A stretch of DNA of 64,000 nt from NCBI GenBank assembly GCA_933228895.1, contig OW121857.1:79045672-79109671 (forward strand). The letters run 5' to 3'. A program made the position numbers and the translations under genes. Shown here one piece after another: positions 37,501-49,500 of the stretch. Every line of letters begins with the position of its first letter. Within the stretch, counting starts at the first letter, position 1. Below the pieces are notes generated by a model that searched no databases, had not been told where the DNA came from, and saw only the letters and a list, made by a program, of their open reading frames with translations. This DNA comes from Platycnemis pennipes. Its lineage: Eukaryota; Arthropoda; Insecta; Odonata; Platycnemididae.

Positions 37501-40500
37501 GATTCTGTGAATGAATGCATGATACGATAGCACAATGTCCATATTTGTTATTTGAGTGGCTGGAAGAGGATTCAAATTAGACAAGTGTAGGACGAAATAC
37601 AATTAGCTGTACCTTTTGTACTTGTCTAAATTTATTGGTGTGCCCACAGAGTATATATATCATTATCATTGGTCAACGATCCCAAGATTGGTGTGAGGCA
37701 GCCCTCCACTCAATTCTTCTATCGACCAACCTCTTCATATCAACGTAATTCTTCATAAAATATGATTAAAATAATAGGCTGTGCATTGCATACTCTTATA
37801 ATGAGTATCGCATCACGAAGGATTCACATAACACAGAAAATGTATATGAAAGCACAAGAGGTGGCGTGGTGAAAAAATGGGAACACAAAAAAGACAAGAT
37901 GAAGAATTTTCAAATTTTTTATCCTAACTGGGTCTTCTTCAGGAAGAGACGGAGATGAAATGGCTTACTTTAAATAATTACCAAAGTAACAACTATTGGT
38001 GACTTTAAATTGTCATTCTGATCTTGTAAATCCCTTTAAATATCAAGAGAAATCTGCAACTATTACCTTTTTCACACCAACAGCTTTGCTTTGAAAGGAA
38101 ATGACAAGGGCAGGTGAAATGCAAAACATAGGAGTTAGAATAAAAATATTCATAAATTTCCTTTTACAGTTTAACAGTTTTTCCTACATATATATGAAGC
38201 CAGCATTATTTCAATGTTATCTGGCTTCAGATTAGTCCTTAATCTGTTATAATATTCCCATGCTGGGTAAATGCCCTTCTGGATTCAACATTAGAGGGCG
38301 GAATCCAAAGGGTTTGTATGCTCCTTTCTGCAAATTTAGGATAATTTTGTTTCAACCCGCACAGTTTTCAAAACATCAGGAGTTGCATGACAGTCATCCA
38401 GATTTAATTTTATATGCTCCTTAAAAGTAGTATACCCCTCTACAAAATCAGTCAGAGATATTGTTGACAGGATGGGTATCTTTGATACAAAATTGAAGAG
38501 AGAAATTTCAACCTTATTGCACACAATGTTCATCAAATAACATCAAATTAAATACTCATGTTAGCAAATAAACTTTTTCCACTATCTTCAATGATTTGCC
38601 TAGTCAGTTTCGCATGGAACTTCTTGGCCAAATTTTTAATTTTCTCTTTGAATTTTGACCTCTCCAAAGTGGAATATATTTCATTGCTTCGGAAGTTCGG
38701 ATAATCACTTCGGAAGTTGAGTGTTTCGTTGGTTTTGGCCTCTTCTTCCTTGCTGCACACCATTAGCTTAGTCATCTTATTGATCTTCAGCTGCTATCTG
38801 GCCATTGTCCTTTCCATGGTTATTAGAATCTTATTCAGATCCCTCTGTCTCTGCTTTGAGTGTTATGTCATCAGCAAATCGCAGCATGCTATTTTCTTCT
38901 CTTTGGATATTCACTCCAGAAGACTTCTCTCTGACTTCATTATTATAAGAGTAAGTAAATATGGTGAATACTGGCAACCTATGTGACATTCTGCTCGTGA
39001 TAAAAATTTTTTCTCGCACATCCTACGGAGAAAAAAGTCAAGACTAGTATTTCTTCATTTTGTTCTTGTGGCACGGAAAATTTTTCATCTCATTTCGTGA
39101 CCCAAGTTTCACAACCTCTACTTGTCAGTATCTACCGTACCTACATACCATTCAAGAGGCAAATCGATCACCTAAGTCACGAAATTAAATCTCCGATCTG
39201 GATTTGAATTTATACTGTCTTTGTATCTTATTTCCGTAGTGAATGAAATAAATGATCAGTGAATCTTTGGATCCAACCCGACCATCCCTAATTTTTTAGT
39301 GGTACATACATTTCTAATTCTCATTTAAACAAAAAAAGTATGGAAAAGTGAGTGTTCAGATGTAAGGGTTGGAAATTGAAGTTGATAACATTTTCAATGC
39401 AATGACTGAAAGAAATAATTAAACGTTTTGTGCATTGCTCTTGCTCTCGATGTCTGCCTGAGCCCAGCAGGTGTAGGCTGCCCATGTGAATATTACATTT
39501 TTTTTTCTCACAATACCGGAGTAATGGGGGAAAAGGGTCACATTTCTTAATATTGCTTCTAGTTGCATGGAAATAGTAATAATAATAATAAACATTTATT
39601 TCACTCAAAATAGATACAAAAAATAATAACACAATCATAAAAAGAGTGTGAAATTAGGCACCCCTGTAGGAAACTTCCTTTGTTGGGGTTGTCATTCCTT
39701 GATTATGGCATTTTGCGGCAGTTACAAGAGAGATTAAGAAAATGAAATATTAAGGGCCATATAACTAAACAGAAATTGTGTCCTTGATTATTTAAATTGT
39801 CCTTAAATGTTAAAAAATCTTCTTATCCCTGTGTTATTTTAATTCAGGTACATATTTCACAGTACATTCCAAATTCAATAAATATAATACAACATATATG
39901 GAGCAAATTTACTAAACTACATTTACATAACTATATCGAATATACATAAATACATGGAAACTTTTAACAATGAGCATGTTAAATATTTTCATCTAATTTC
40001 ATGACCTAGGTTACACAACCTCTCCTTGTCAGTATTAACCATGCCTACATTCCATTCATGGGGTGCTTCGATCGCTTGGCCACTTATTTAAATGAAATGA
40101 AAATTTAAATTTTACGATCTGGATCCGATTTTACACTGTCTTTGGATAGAATTTCGGGTTCAAGTGAAATGAAAGATCTGCAGATCTTTGACTCTGATGG
40201 ATCTGATCCATCCATCCCTAGATTGGTCGACAAGACATGAAAAATCGATCTTTAAATGGTCATTGCTGCATTCCCATTGGCCATAAAGCAGAAACTCATT
40301 TTTAAATCCAAAAGAAATTCAAAACTTAATGATTTTGCAAAATTTTGCAGATAAGGGAAAAATATGCAAATTTTGCAAATAAATCGTGCAAAAACTATTT
40401 TTGGAATTCAAGGGTCCCTAATAATCATCTACTGTGGATATCCCCAAGCCCATTATCCCTCTTGTAAATCCTTGTGTTTATTTAAGAAAACTAACAAAGT

Positions 40501-43500
40501 ACACCTTGGATTTAGACAGTTAAATTTTTAGCCTTTTATTTTAGAAATAAGTAATTAAATTTGTTGCATTTTAGTAGATTATATTTGCTTAGACACAAGT
40601 GAGAAATTCAATAATCCAGTTAACATGTGTTTCCCCTGGTGGGCTGATTAAGGCATTAAAGTTTTTTAATCTTTGTATCAAGGGTGAGATTTACTCTTGG
40701 AGGCTTCCAGAAAACTCTCTGAATTAAAATTACTGATCCATGCTTCCAAGGGTAGCACCCAACATATTAGACCATTGAAAAGCTGTCATTTTCCTCTTTT
40801 GATACCTATTGAGTGTGTGTGAAGAGGTGGTGAAAAAACCTATAAACCACTTGCAAGGGAAACTAAATTTAATGAAAAATCAACAGTTCATTGTCCTGCA
40901 GTGGGATTTATGAGAGCAATTGCAGCCCCTGTTTCCGAGTGGTTGCCACAGAGTCATTCCATTTTAAATCGACAAATTTTTCAGAAATATCGAGCTTCAC
41001 CATCTCAGATTTCAACAAAAATTGGTGCATGCATACTGTCAACCATCCTGAGCCAAAAGCCGTTCCCTGTTTCCGCCGAAAAAATTTCTCCCTGGATTAT
41101 AGGCAGTCGTGCATAGCGTGACCGCCTGAAAAACGTCTTTTTACGCTGTTTTTCTACAGGCTGCAGCAGACTGGTTTTACGTAACATACTCATTTATATC
41201 ATAAGGTACTGAAAGAATTTTTCTGTGTTTTTTAGCGGTTACGGAGATATGGTTGGTGAAAAACAGCCCTCAATTTCCACTGGCAGTGGGCTTAAAGACA
41301 CACGCATTCAAACAATACTATTTTCACCTTCATTTTACGATGCGGGACAGGGAGTAAAAATTATAAAAGCATTGCATTAAAAAGTAATAATGTTGTTCTT
41401 TAAGGAACTGAAAGAATTTTTCTGTGTTTGAAATTGAGGGCTGTTTTTCAACAACCATATCTCCGTAACCGCTAAAAAACACAGAAAAATTCTTTCAGTA
41501 CCCTAAAGAGCAACATTAGTACTTTTTAATGCAATGCTTTTATAATTTTTACTCCCTGTCCCACATGGACTTTTTGGCCTCAAAAAAACATTTTTTTCGA
41601 AATGTCTCAAATTCAAATGATTTTTTCTGAGTGATCAATACTCATATTTTAAACTTGTTAATATATTCACACAGTAGACACGTATAAGTGTTTATGTGAG
41701 AGAAACAGGCCCGTTTTTTTCATTATTTCTTTGTGTAATTTTAGACTAAACTTGTGAAAAAATTGAGTTTTGGCAGTTACATTTACAGCGACTTAAATGC
41801 ACTTCTTCTTGCGAAAAGGCCATTTAAAAGCACTTTGTTATCGAGAACACTTCATAAGCTTTCCATAGACACCTTTTGAATGTGTGCATCACGTAAAACC
41901 AGTCTGCTGTAGCATGTAGAAAAACAGCGTAAAAAGACGTTTTTCAGGCGGTCACGCTATGCACGACTGCCTATAATCCAGGGGAGAAATTTTTTCTGCG
42001 GAAACAGGGAACGGCTTATGGCTCAGGATGGTTGACAGTATGTATGCACCAATTTTTGTTGAAATCTGAGATGGTGAAGCTCGGACCATTTGTCGATTTA
42101 ACATGGAATGACTCCACAGTAGAATGTTATACCTTAGGAAGAAATATCTTGTTGGAGTTGTTACTCCTTTTCTATTGGAGAAAAAAACTATTCGAATGTG
42201 AAAATACTGCCATGGATATATTTATGCCATATGACTTTGCTACTTGAGGAAATATAGATATTATGCATTTCAGCTCTAAACTGATATGATATTAATTTGC
42301 ATTGCAATCATTGTGCTGGCTGTGATTTAAGACTGGGGAAAAAAGGGATAGGCCTCCATTGTTATTTGGATCATGAGCTTAGTGCAATCTGGTTATTTTA
42401 AGTCAAGTTTGAAGCCTGCGATAGCTGATATTGTATAGTTAAGTTAGCCCAGTTCATTGCCATCTCTAACTTCATTTCTACGCATCGTGTGACATTTGTA
42501 AATGAAATGAAGAATTATATAATGGGTATTTCAAGTACCATGGACTGCTAGGAATCCAAAGGACTTAGTTAAGGTGGTATATTCTGAGGCATTGTATGTT
42601 CTGCTATCACTTCAGTAATCTAACCTAAAGATAGCAGATTCATTATGCCAAGACTAATGGCAATTAACCTTCCACCCCGTAATGGTCCAGTTTTATCACA
42701 AAAGGTAATAATTTTAAGTTCATAATTTGCTTTCAAATATGCTTTTGAAAGATACTTGACATTAGCGATTTATTTATTGATGATGAAAATTCCACGAAGC
42801 ATACTCTCCTATTGTTCAGTATATAAACCAGATATAGTTGAATAAGGAAATGATACCCATAAAAAATAAAATGTTGAAGTTTATCATGCTATTCTGTTGT
42901 TTGAAGAAAGTTATTAGATTTCAGAAAATCTTGTTTGTTACATTATTGAGAAATGTTACGTTTTTATGCCCTTATTGGGGTTATCAATTTAGGGTGTAAG
43001 GTAATGGCTTGTGCTTTATTGAGCTTTGTTTTTATTCTATTATAGACAACGTTGCTGCGGACTCTTGGAATACAAAGCACAAAGACCACAGGAGCTAGTA
43101 AGTTAATTAATTGTGCTTGCCGATACATTTTTTTGAAAATATTATGGTTTTGAATTAATGATATTAATTTTAGACTTATGTAATGGTGTTGTTGAAGGAT
43201 TGTTTTCTGGTAGCTCATTCACTATTTTTTTCTCTTGTCTAGGACCTCCGCAAGTGGTTACTATTCCTATCCAAACTGCTGCCAGTCCCATGAAGGGATC
43301 ACCCTTAAAGGCGCTGGGAACAGAAAGACATCATGCCACAATTCTTCCTCAGACTCTTCAGTTTACGACTGCACCGATGGTGAAGGTTTTAAGCCTTTTT
43401 TCTGCTCTCATTAACTCTGCTCTACCTATTTGTCTTTGTTAATGTAGCGAAATTCCTCTGAGAAGAAATCATTCTTCCTGACTGGGATTTGAACCTGGAT

Positions 43501-46500
43501 CCCCTTAATTCACCCTGGGTGCTTAAGTCAGTTACAGCACCACTTTTTCCCTGAATTGTCTGAAAAGTTTTTTCTTCAATCTTCTACCACAGTGTCACTT
43601 ACAGTCCACACACACCTTGAATGTTTTGAGTTTAAACCGCACTTGAAACTTTTGTAGCCATCATTTGATTCTTGAAAATTTTCAATTCCCATGTTTACTG
43701 CTACTTCTCTCGCCTTTGCTGTAGAATAGATCCAGATAGGACTGAATGGATGGGAATATTTCTGGCTCTACCTTCCATCAACCAATAAAATATTTGTTCA
43801 TCCAGCTGTTCACTTTTCACTGCCCAAGACTTTTGAATTTATAACCCTCAATGTGTTGCTTCTGGGTCATTCCACACCAGTTCATCCAGGCCATGACACC
43901 CACCGACTCAGATTTCGATGAAACTTTGCATGATTTATCTTGTCATGTATATGAGAAAGAATCCAGTTTTTCTTCTCTATCTCAACTCATTTTGTTTTTA
44001 CAGCCATTTAAATTAGGTGAAACTGCAGTTTTTCCTATTGCTTTTTTCTTTTCACTAATTGTAGGTAGGTCTGATGCTGATTATCAGAAAAGTGAAATGC
44101 ACATTTTTTTATATTTAACATTTTTTATCTCAGAAAGAACACAAAAAGCCATGAGTTTTATATTCAGAGGTGGTGGGAAATATCTTTAGGATTATGAGAA
44201 AAAATAGTTTTGCTTTATAAACACACTGCCTTTGGTAGATATTAAATATTTTATAAAATCATGTTTTGGGTAAGAAATTTTGTTAAATCTTAGGAAAATA
44301 AAGTGTTTTGAGAATGTGTGACACCTTTGAGAATATAACTCAATTTTTTTCTTGAATCCTCATGGTTTCTGTGATCAAACTGCAAGTTTTTATTACAATT
44401 GAGTGATAAATAAGATACATACAATATTTTTTCCTCTGGAGCTACAAGTGCCCACAAAGTCCTCTGGGATAGAAAAACTGCAGTTTCACCTAATTTAAAT
44501 GCTGTAAAAACAAAATGAGTTGAGATAGAGAAGAAAAACTTTGGATTCTTTCCCATCTACATGAAAAGATAAATCATGCAAAGTTTCATCGAAATCTGAG
44601 TCGGTGGGTGTCAAAACTTCATTTTTCTGGATGAATTGACATGGAATGACCCTTCTTCAGTTTTTATACATTTTTAAAAAAAGGATATCAGGGTGGATGG
44701 TGGTATTCTAAACGTCTAAGCAACATCTATTTTTCACTTCCCCTCATCAATGGCTTGGAAAATTGCTAATTTCATTTGTTGTTTCCACCTGCCTCTTCTT
44801 TGTTAAGATTTGTCATGTCCATGGACCTAAAATTTATGATGTAATTTAAGTTTGTGTGCTTTTTTACTGGGAAATATTTAAAAATTGATAGAAAATTATT
44901 TAATTAAATATTGATCGAAATTATCAAATTAAAAATCAGTAAGCACAGTCATAATATGTATAATACCATAATATAAATAAATGGTAATATCAACGCAGAA
45001 GTGAGGCCTATTTCTCTGACCAATATCTTCAACCACAAAAATCTGACTCAAATTACAAATAATGTTGCATATGGGGGGGCGGCAGTAATTGTTTAAGAGT
45101 GGTGGGGTTAAAATTCGCGGCAAGACAGACTAAAAAACAGACTACTGCCACGAGGCTCAAGTATGGAAATGAATGCAAAGTAATTTTCTAAGGGTACAGT
45201 CACTACAGTATTAAGATTTTATGGCGAATTGACAATAATATAAAGTCAGAATAGTCTAAATTCCCCTTAAAAATCATTTGAATCCTAAAATATAACAAAT
45301 CTTCAGATTCACGTATAATTTCATTCTAACATTCAGGTATAATAGTTGCGTCAGATGGTAATCTCGTACGTGAGTATGAAGGAATTCATATGAGAGGTGT
45401 ACGTCGGTTTGCAAGTTCTATTCAGACCAGAGGTTAGTTTTACTATCATTTTCGCTAACATAATAGCTGAATACGCTGAATATTTTACTACTTGGAGGTA
45501 GTTGGCTTGTCATGGGGTTGTATTCTCAGTACGAAGTGTGGAGGTTTTTCGAAAATATAGAGGTACGATAGGAAGAGGTTCCTCCATATAATAGCATGCA
45601 AATTTTGGTGGGACTTCGAAGTCATTACAAACAATGGAGGTTTACGATATGAAGAGGTTCACTAAGTAGAGGTTTAACTGTGTAAAATTTTTTGCACAAC
45701 CAAAATGAAACAAAGTGTAATTCCCACAAATGTATTGAACATCATACTTCATTATTAAGCCAGAGTTTTTTTTTCAACTTATTTTTATCTTCTTAACCGG
45801 TGACCCACCAGCCCCTACACCACACTCTTATGGCAGCTCGCAGGGTAAAATAAGACGTGATTACTTACATCAACCTCAATACATCACCTACCTGTAATCT
45901 CTGTGATTTTCTGCTTATCAGTAAAAAAATCAAATTTTAATTTCAAACCTTCCTTTATTTTGATAGTGATTGATGAGGTTGTGGTGAATAATGTTTCCTA
46001 AACTCTCGAGATTTTTCACAAGGATTAGAAAATAATCTTGAGGATAATAGTCATTGCAGGTTTTGGGATCTCCACAAAGGCTGAACACTGCCACATCAGC
46101 CTCAGGCACTCCCACGTCCTTGCATACGGCGACTGCAGTGGTCGTCAGTGGGCTTGGTACTGCTGCTACTGCAGCACGAGGACAGGTCAACTTGGGCACA
46201 ACTGTTGTTTCTGCAGCTGCCCAACCAACAGTGGTTCATACGCAGCCGGTTGTGACCGTCTCTCAGCAGCAGCCGCAAATACAACAGCAGCAGCAAACAC
46301 AGCAACAGCAGCAGCAGGCAAACCAGCAGCAGCAGGCATCTATGCCAAAGAATTACATTTCTCCAATTTTGGACCACAGTGGAAGCCGAAAAAGGCAGGA
46401 GACAGAACATGATTTTACTGTTGAATAGTGAGTACATGTAATGTGTGCCATTTTCATGCCACTTTGCTCTCATCTGGCTAAGCATCATGAAGAACGGTAA

Positions 46501-49500
46501 TTGTTAATGTAGTGGAATGTAGCATGTTGGTTCTTAGGTTTTCACAGCGTTGGTCTGTATAACTCTGCCTGGCTCTGGGGTTTCACTGCTTGCATTGTAT
46601 TAGGCAACAACAGTACCACTGGTATTCTAACCAGTGTCTTATGTTGAAAGTAAGGAACACATCCAGTAAAAGAGCTCCACAGAGTTCTACAGAATATTGT
46701 ATGTGTGAAACATATGCTTGTCATGTCAAGGTGTCACTGAAGGACAGTACAAAAGCTCTTTATTTCTTTGATCACATTCTTAAATTATTCTATATCCCAG
46801 AGTCTTGGAGTCAGTGGGATAGCTCTTTAACTTCCTTGGAAATGTCAAGTTTGTTAGCAGTTTCGATATACGAATCAAAATGGTTGGTCCCTATGAAAAT
46901 TCTATAGTAACATGGCAATATTCGAAAATACTAAGTTTCGAAAATATGAATTTTTCAAAATTACAAACTTCAGGCCTGGTCCCCAGGAAAAAACTGAATT
47001 CGTTTGTACGAACCTCGGCAAAAAACTGCTTCAGGAAAACTATTTTTGACTGCGTAGCTTTCATTGTTGCCAATTGTGGTGCATCAAAAATAAAATACGT
47101 GAATAGTAGTGTATTCACTTCCCTCATATGCCAGTATCTCCCCATCATTTTCCGCATGTAACTCCGCGTATCATTTAGACCTTTCGTAATGTGGAAATCG
47201 TAGCTAATGCCATTATTTATCCTGGCTATTTTTTGTTTTACCTGTTACCAGCATTGTCATAATGTCCACGGTTCTCTTATGGTTGATGCTTATGTGTGAT
47301 GGCACATACCATGCTCACAGGCATGTGCCTGGAATTATGGCAGTTGAAGTTCTCCGTGAACCATACCTTGTCCTTTAAGGCAAGAAATCCTAGCTCAGCT
47401 CTCTGTGAAGGGGATGTCTGCACCAAAATCTTGTAGCATGGATGGGTTGAGTGAGGGTTGATGATGCCGTTAGGAAATTTGGGTGGGTTGTGTTGGTGGG
47501 GGTAAGGATTATTATGGCCGGTGAGTTTGGGTTTACGGTGTGTGGGGGAAAAGGGTCCGGTTGTGAAGAAGGAAGGTCCCTGTTCTGGCGCCAAATCCGA
47601 GAGACCCTCACCTGCCCATGCTGGGTATCCTCATCCGTGTTCGCCTCCGCCTATGTGACGTAGACGCCCGACCGTGCCCGTTCGCCACTGGGTGCCCTCA
47701 TACTAGGCGGGTGCCCGTATTCCTCGCCCAAACTGAGGGAAGGGGTGGTAAAACAGGGTGGCAGTCGTTAGGGAAAACCTGGAATTGTCAGAGAATTTTT
47801 TATTTCTGGAAAAGTAAGGGAATTTTCGTGACAGTCAGGGAGAAACAAATGGAAATTCTCGTTACTTCTCTACCATTCTGTTTATCAGCCAGTCTTTCCC
47901 GCCCTTTATTTCACCAACTAAAACTAATGCCCGTCGCTGACGTTCATGGAATAAGCCCCATCAATTCATGGAACATTCAGTTGTGAATCTTATTATTGTG
48001 TCTCTTAGTTACTAAGTTGTGAATCAGACGTACAATTTATCCCTGTTGTATATTCTCAATGTGATATTTGCCTAGTAGTGTTAAAATTCATGATCACATG
48101 CATTCCGATCACCACAGGAATCCGAGGCTATGTTTTCGGAAAATTTTACCTCACGTTTTTTTTTAACTCCTGAGACTCTGATCTAGAGGCAGCTGGAGCA
48201 CACTAGCTCGTAGTAAATACGTGCTTGTAGTTCTAAAGATACGAGATGATGATTATTTGAATGGTTATACAAGTACGATCACATGTGTAACCAAAATCTT
48301 GCATAAGATCACCTTCGATTCCCATGCCCCCATTCGTGAGACAGTAAGAAGAGTCCTCCTCCCCTCCCCACCTGTCACACTCGACGTAAGTATTAAATGA
48401 TCCCGTTAGCACCCTCTCGAAGCAATTTAGTCATCTCACAAACCACCTCAATTATAATATTCCTGAATATGATGCTGGCATTGCTAATTGCCTCCTCTGT
48501 TTTCATTCGCAGTGGCGATATTACGTTATGTTTGTTTATACAAATATTTTGACATTTTGGGTTCCCTCCTACAATCAAGGGGTTATAACCATGTTAATCA
48601 AATTGTTATTGGCTTCTGAATGTCACTCTGGCCATCCGATTTTGATCCAGTCCAACAACTTGGCTTTGGTTTGTATTTTTCGCGCACTTTAGAGATACCT
48701 GTACCGGAGTCCACCAGTAAATTGGCCATTAACTTTCCCTTTGATACCTTTTCAGTAATCCTCAACTTCCTAGAACTACCATGACTCGCTACCTCCTTCT
48801 TAAAGAATTAGACATTGTCATTGTAATTTTACCGAAGGAAACCTACACTGCCACGGAAATACAATACTCAGCTGTGGAATGTGTATGAAAAGTGTGTATA
48901 ATTTGGATGAGGGATTAACTTAAAAAGGTGTAATATACTTTTTCATTATGGTATACTTGTAGCTTTTAATGTATTGATTTCAGCTTTTAACATTTTCTGA
49001 GTTTTGACGAAAATTTATTCATCAAAAATAAAATATTCCGATAATAGGCGCCCTTTTGGCGATAGGTAAGGGAAATTGGTAAGTCAATCAGGGAAAAGCC
49101 AGGGATTTTAAAAATTGGGTCTCTGTAGCCACCCTGTAAAAGAGTGAGGGAAAAATATTGCTAATGGAAAAGACCCATGAGAAAGATACATGGCGGTGAC
49201 GATCTTATGGCGGTCGCCTGGCCTTGAGGCGGTCGCCCGTCCAGCCTACGGGTGATCTCCTGTTCTCAGCAAGTTCTCTGTTAGGTCACATTCGTGATAC
49301 TTCGTTGAGCCTTTCTCTTTATCTCTCATGCACAGGCGGGCGACCCTCACCCTTATTTTGCACCCGTGTGGAGGCCTCTAGTATCTTTATCTCTCTTGAT
49401 GAGCTTGAAGGAGGGGAGGCGGTGGGTGGATGGTATCATGAAACATCTTTGAGATTCCTTCTTCTGGGCAACCCTGGGGGGTGCGTGCCGGTGGCTTTGG

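Larger units (their letters stand above)
26412..43045 (+). other. Dp intron 2 (16.6 kb), mobile-element cluster
   Basis: The intron holds the elements listed from 28.5 to 42.1 kb. In 26412-28540, 29880-30120, 30190-31820, 31990-32350, 34360-35150, 37125-37655, 37750-38680, 39300-39985, 40220-40950 and 42120-43045 I see no gene and no element I can name. These stretches are AT-rich with short chance frames. Confidence 0.6.

Noticed and set aside
37900..37950. CTGAAGAAGACCC on the minus strand, possibly another ribozyme-like core
   Set aside because: The GAAAC box and paired stem are missing.
46102..46488. Minus-strand frame rich in leucine
   Set aside because: It is the antisense of the CAG repeat in Dp exon 5.
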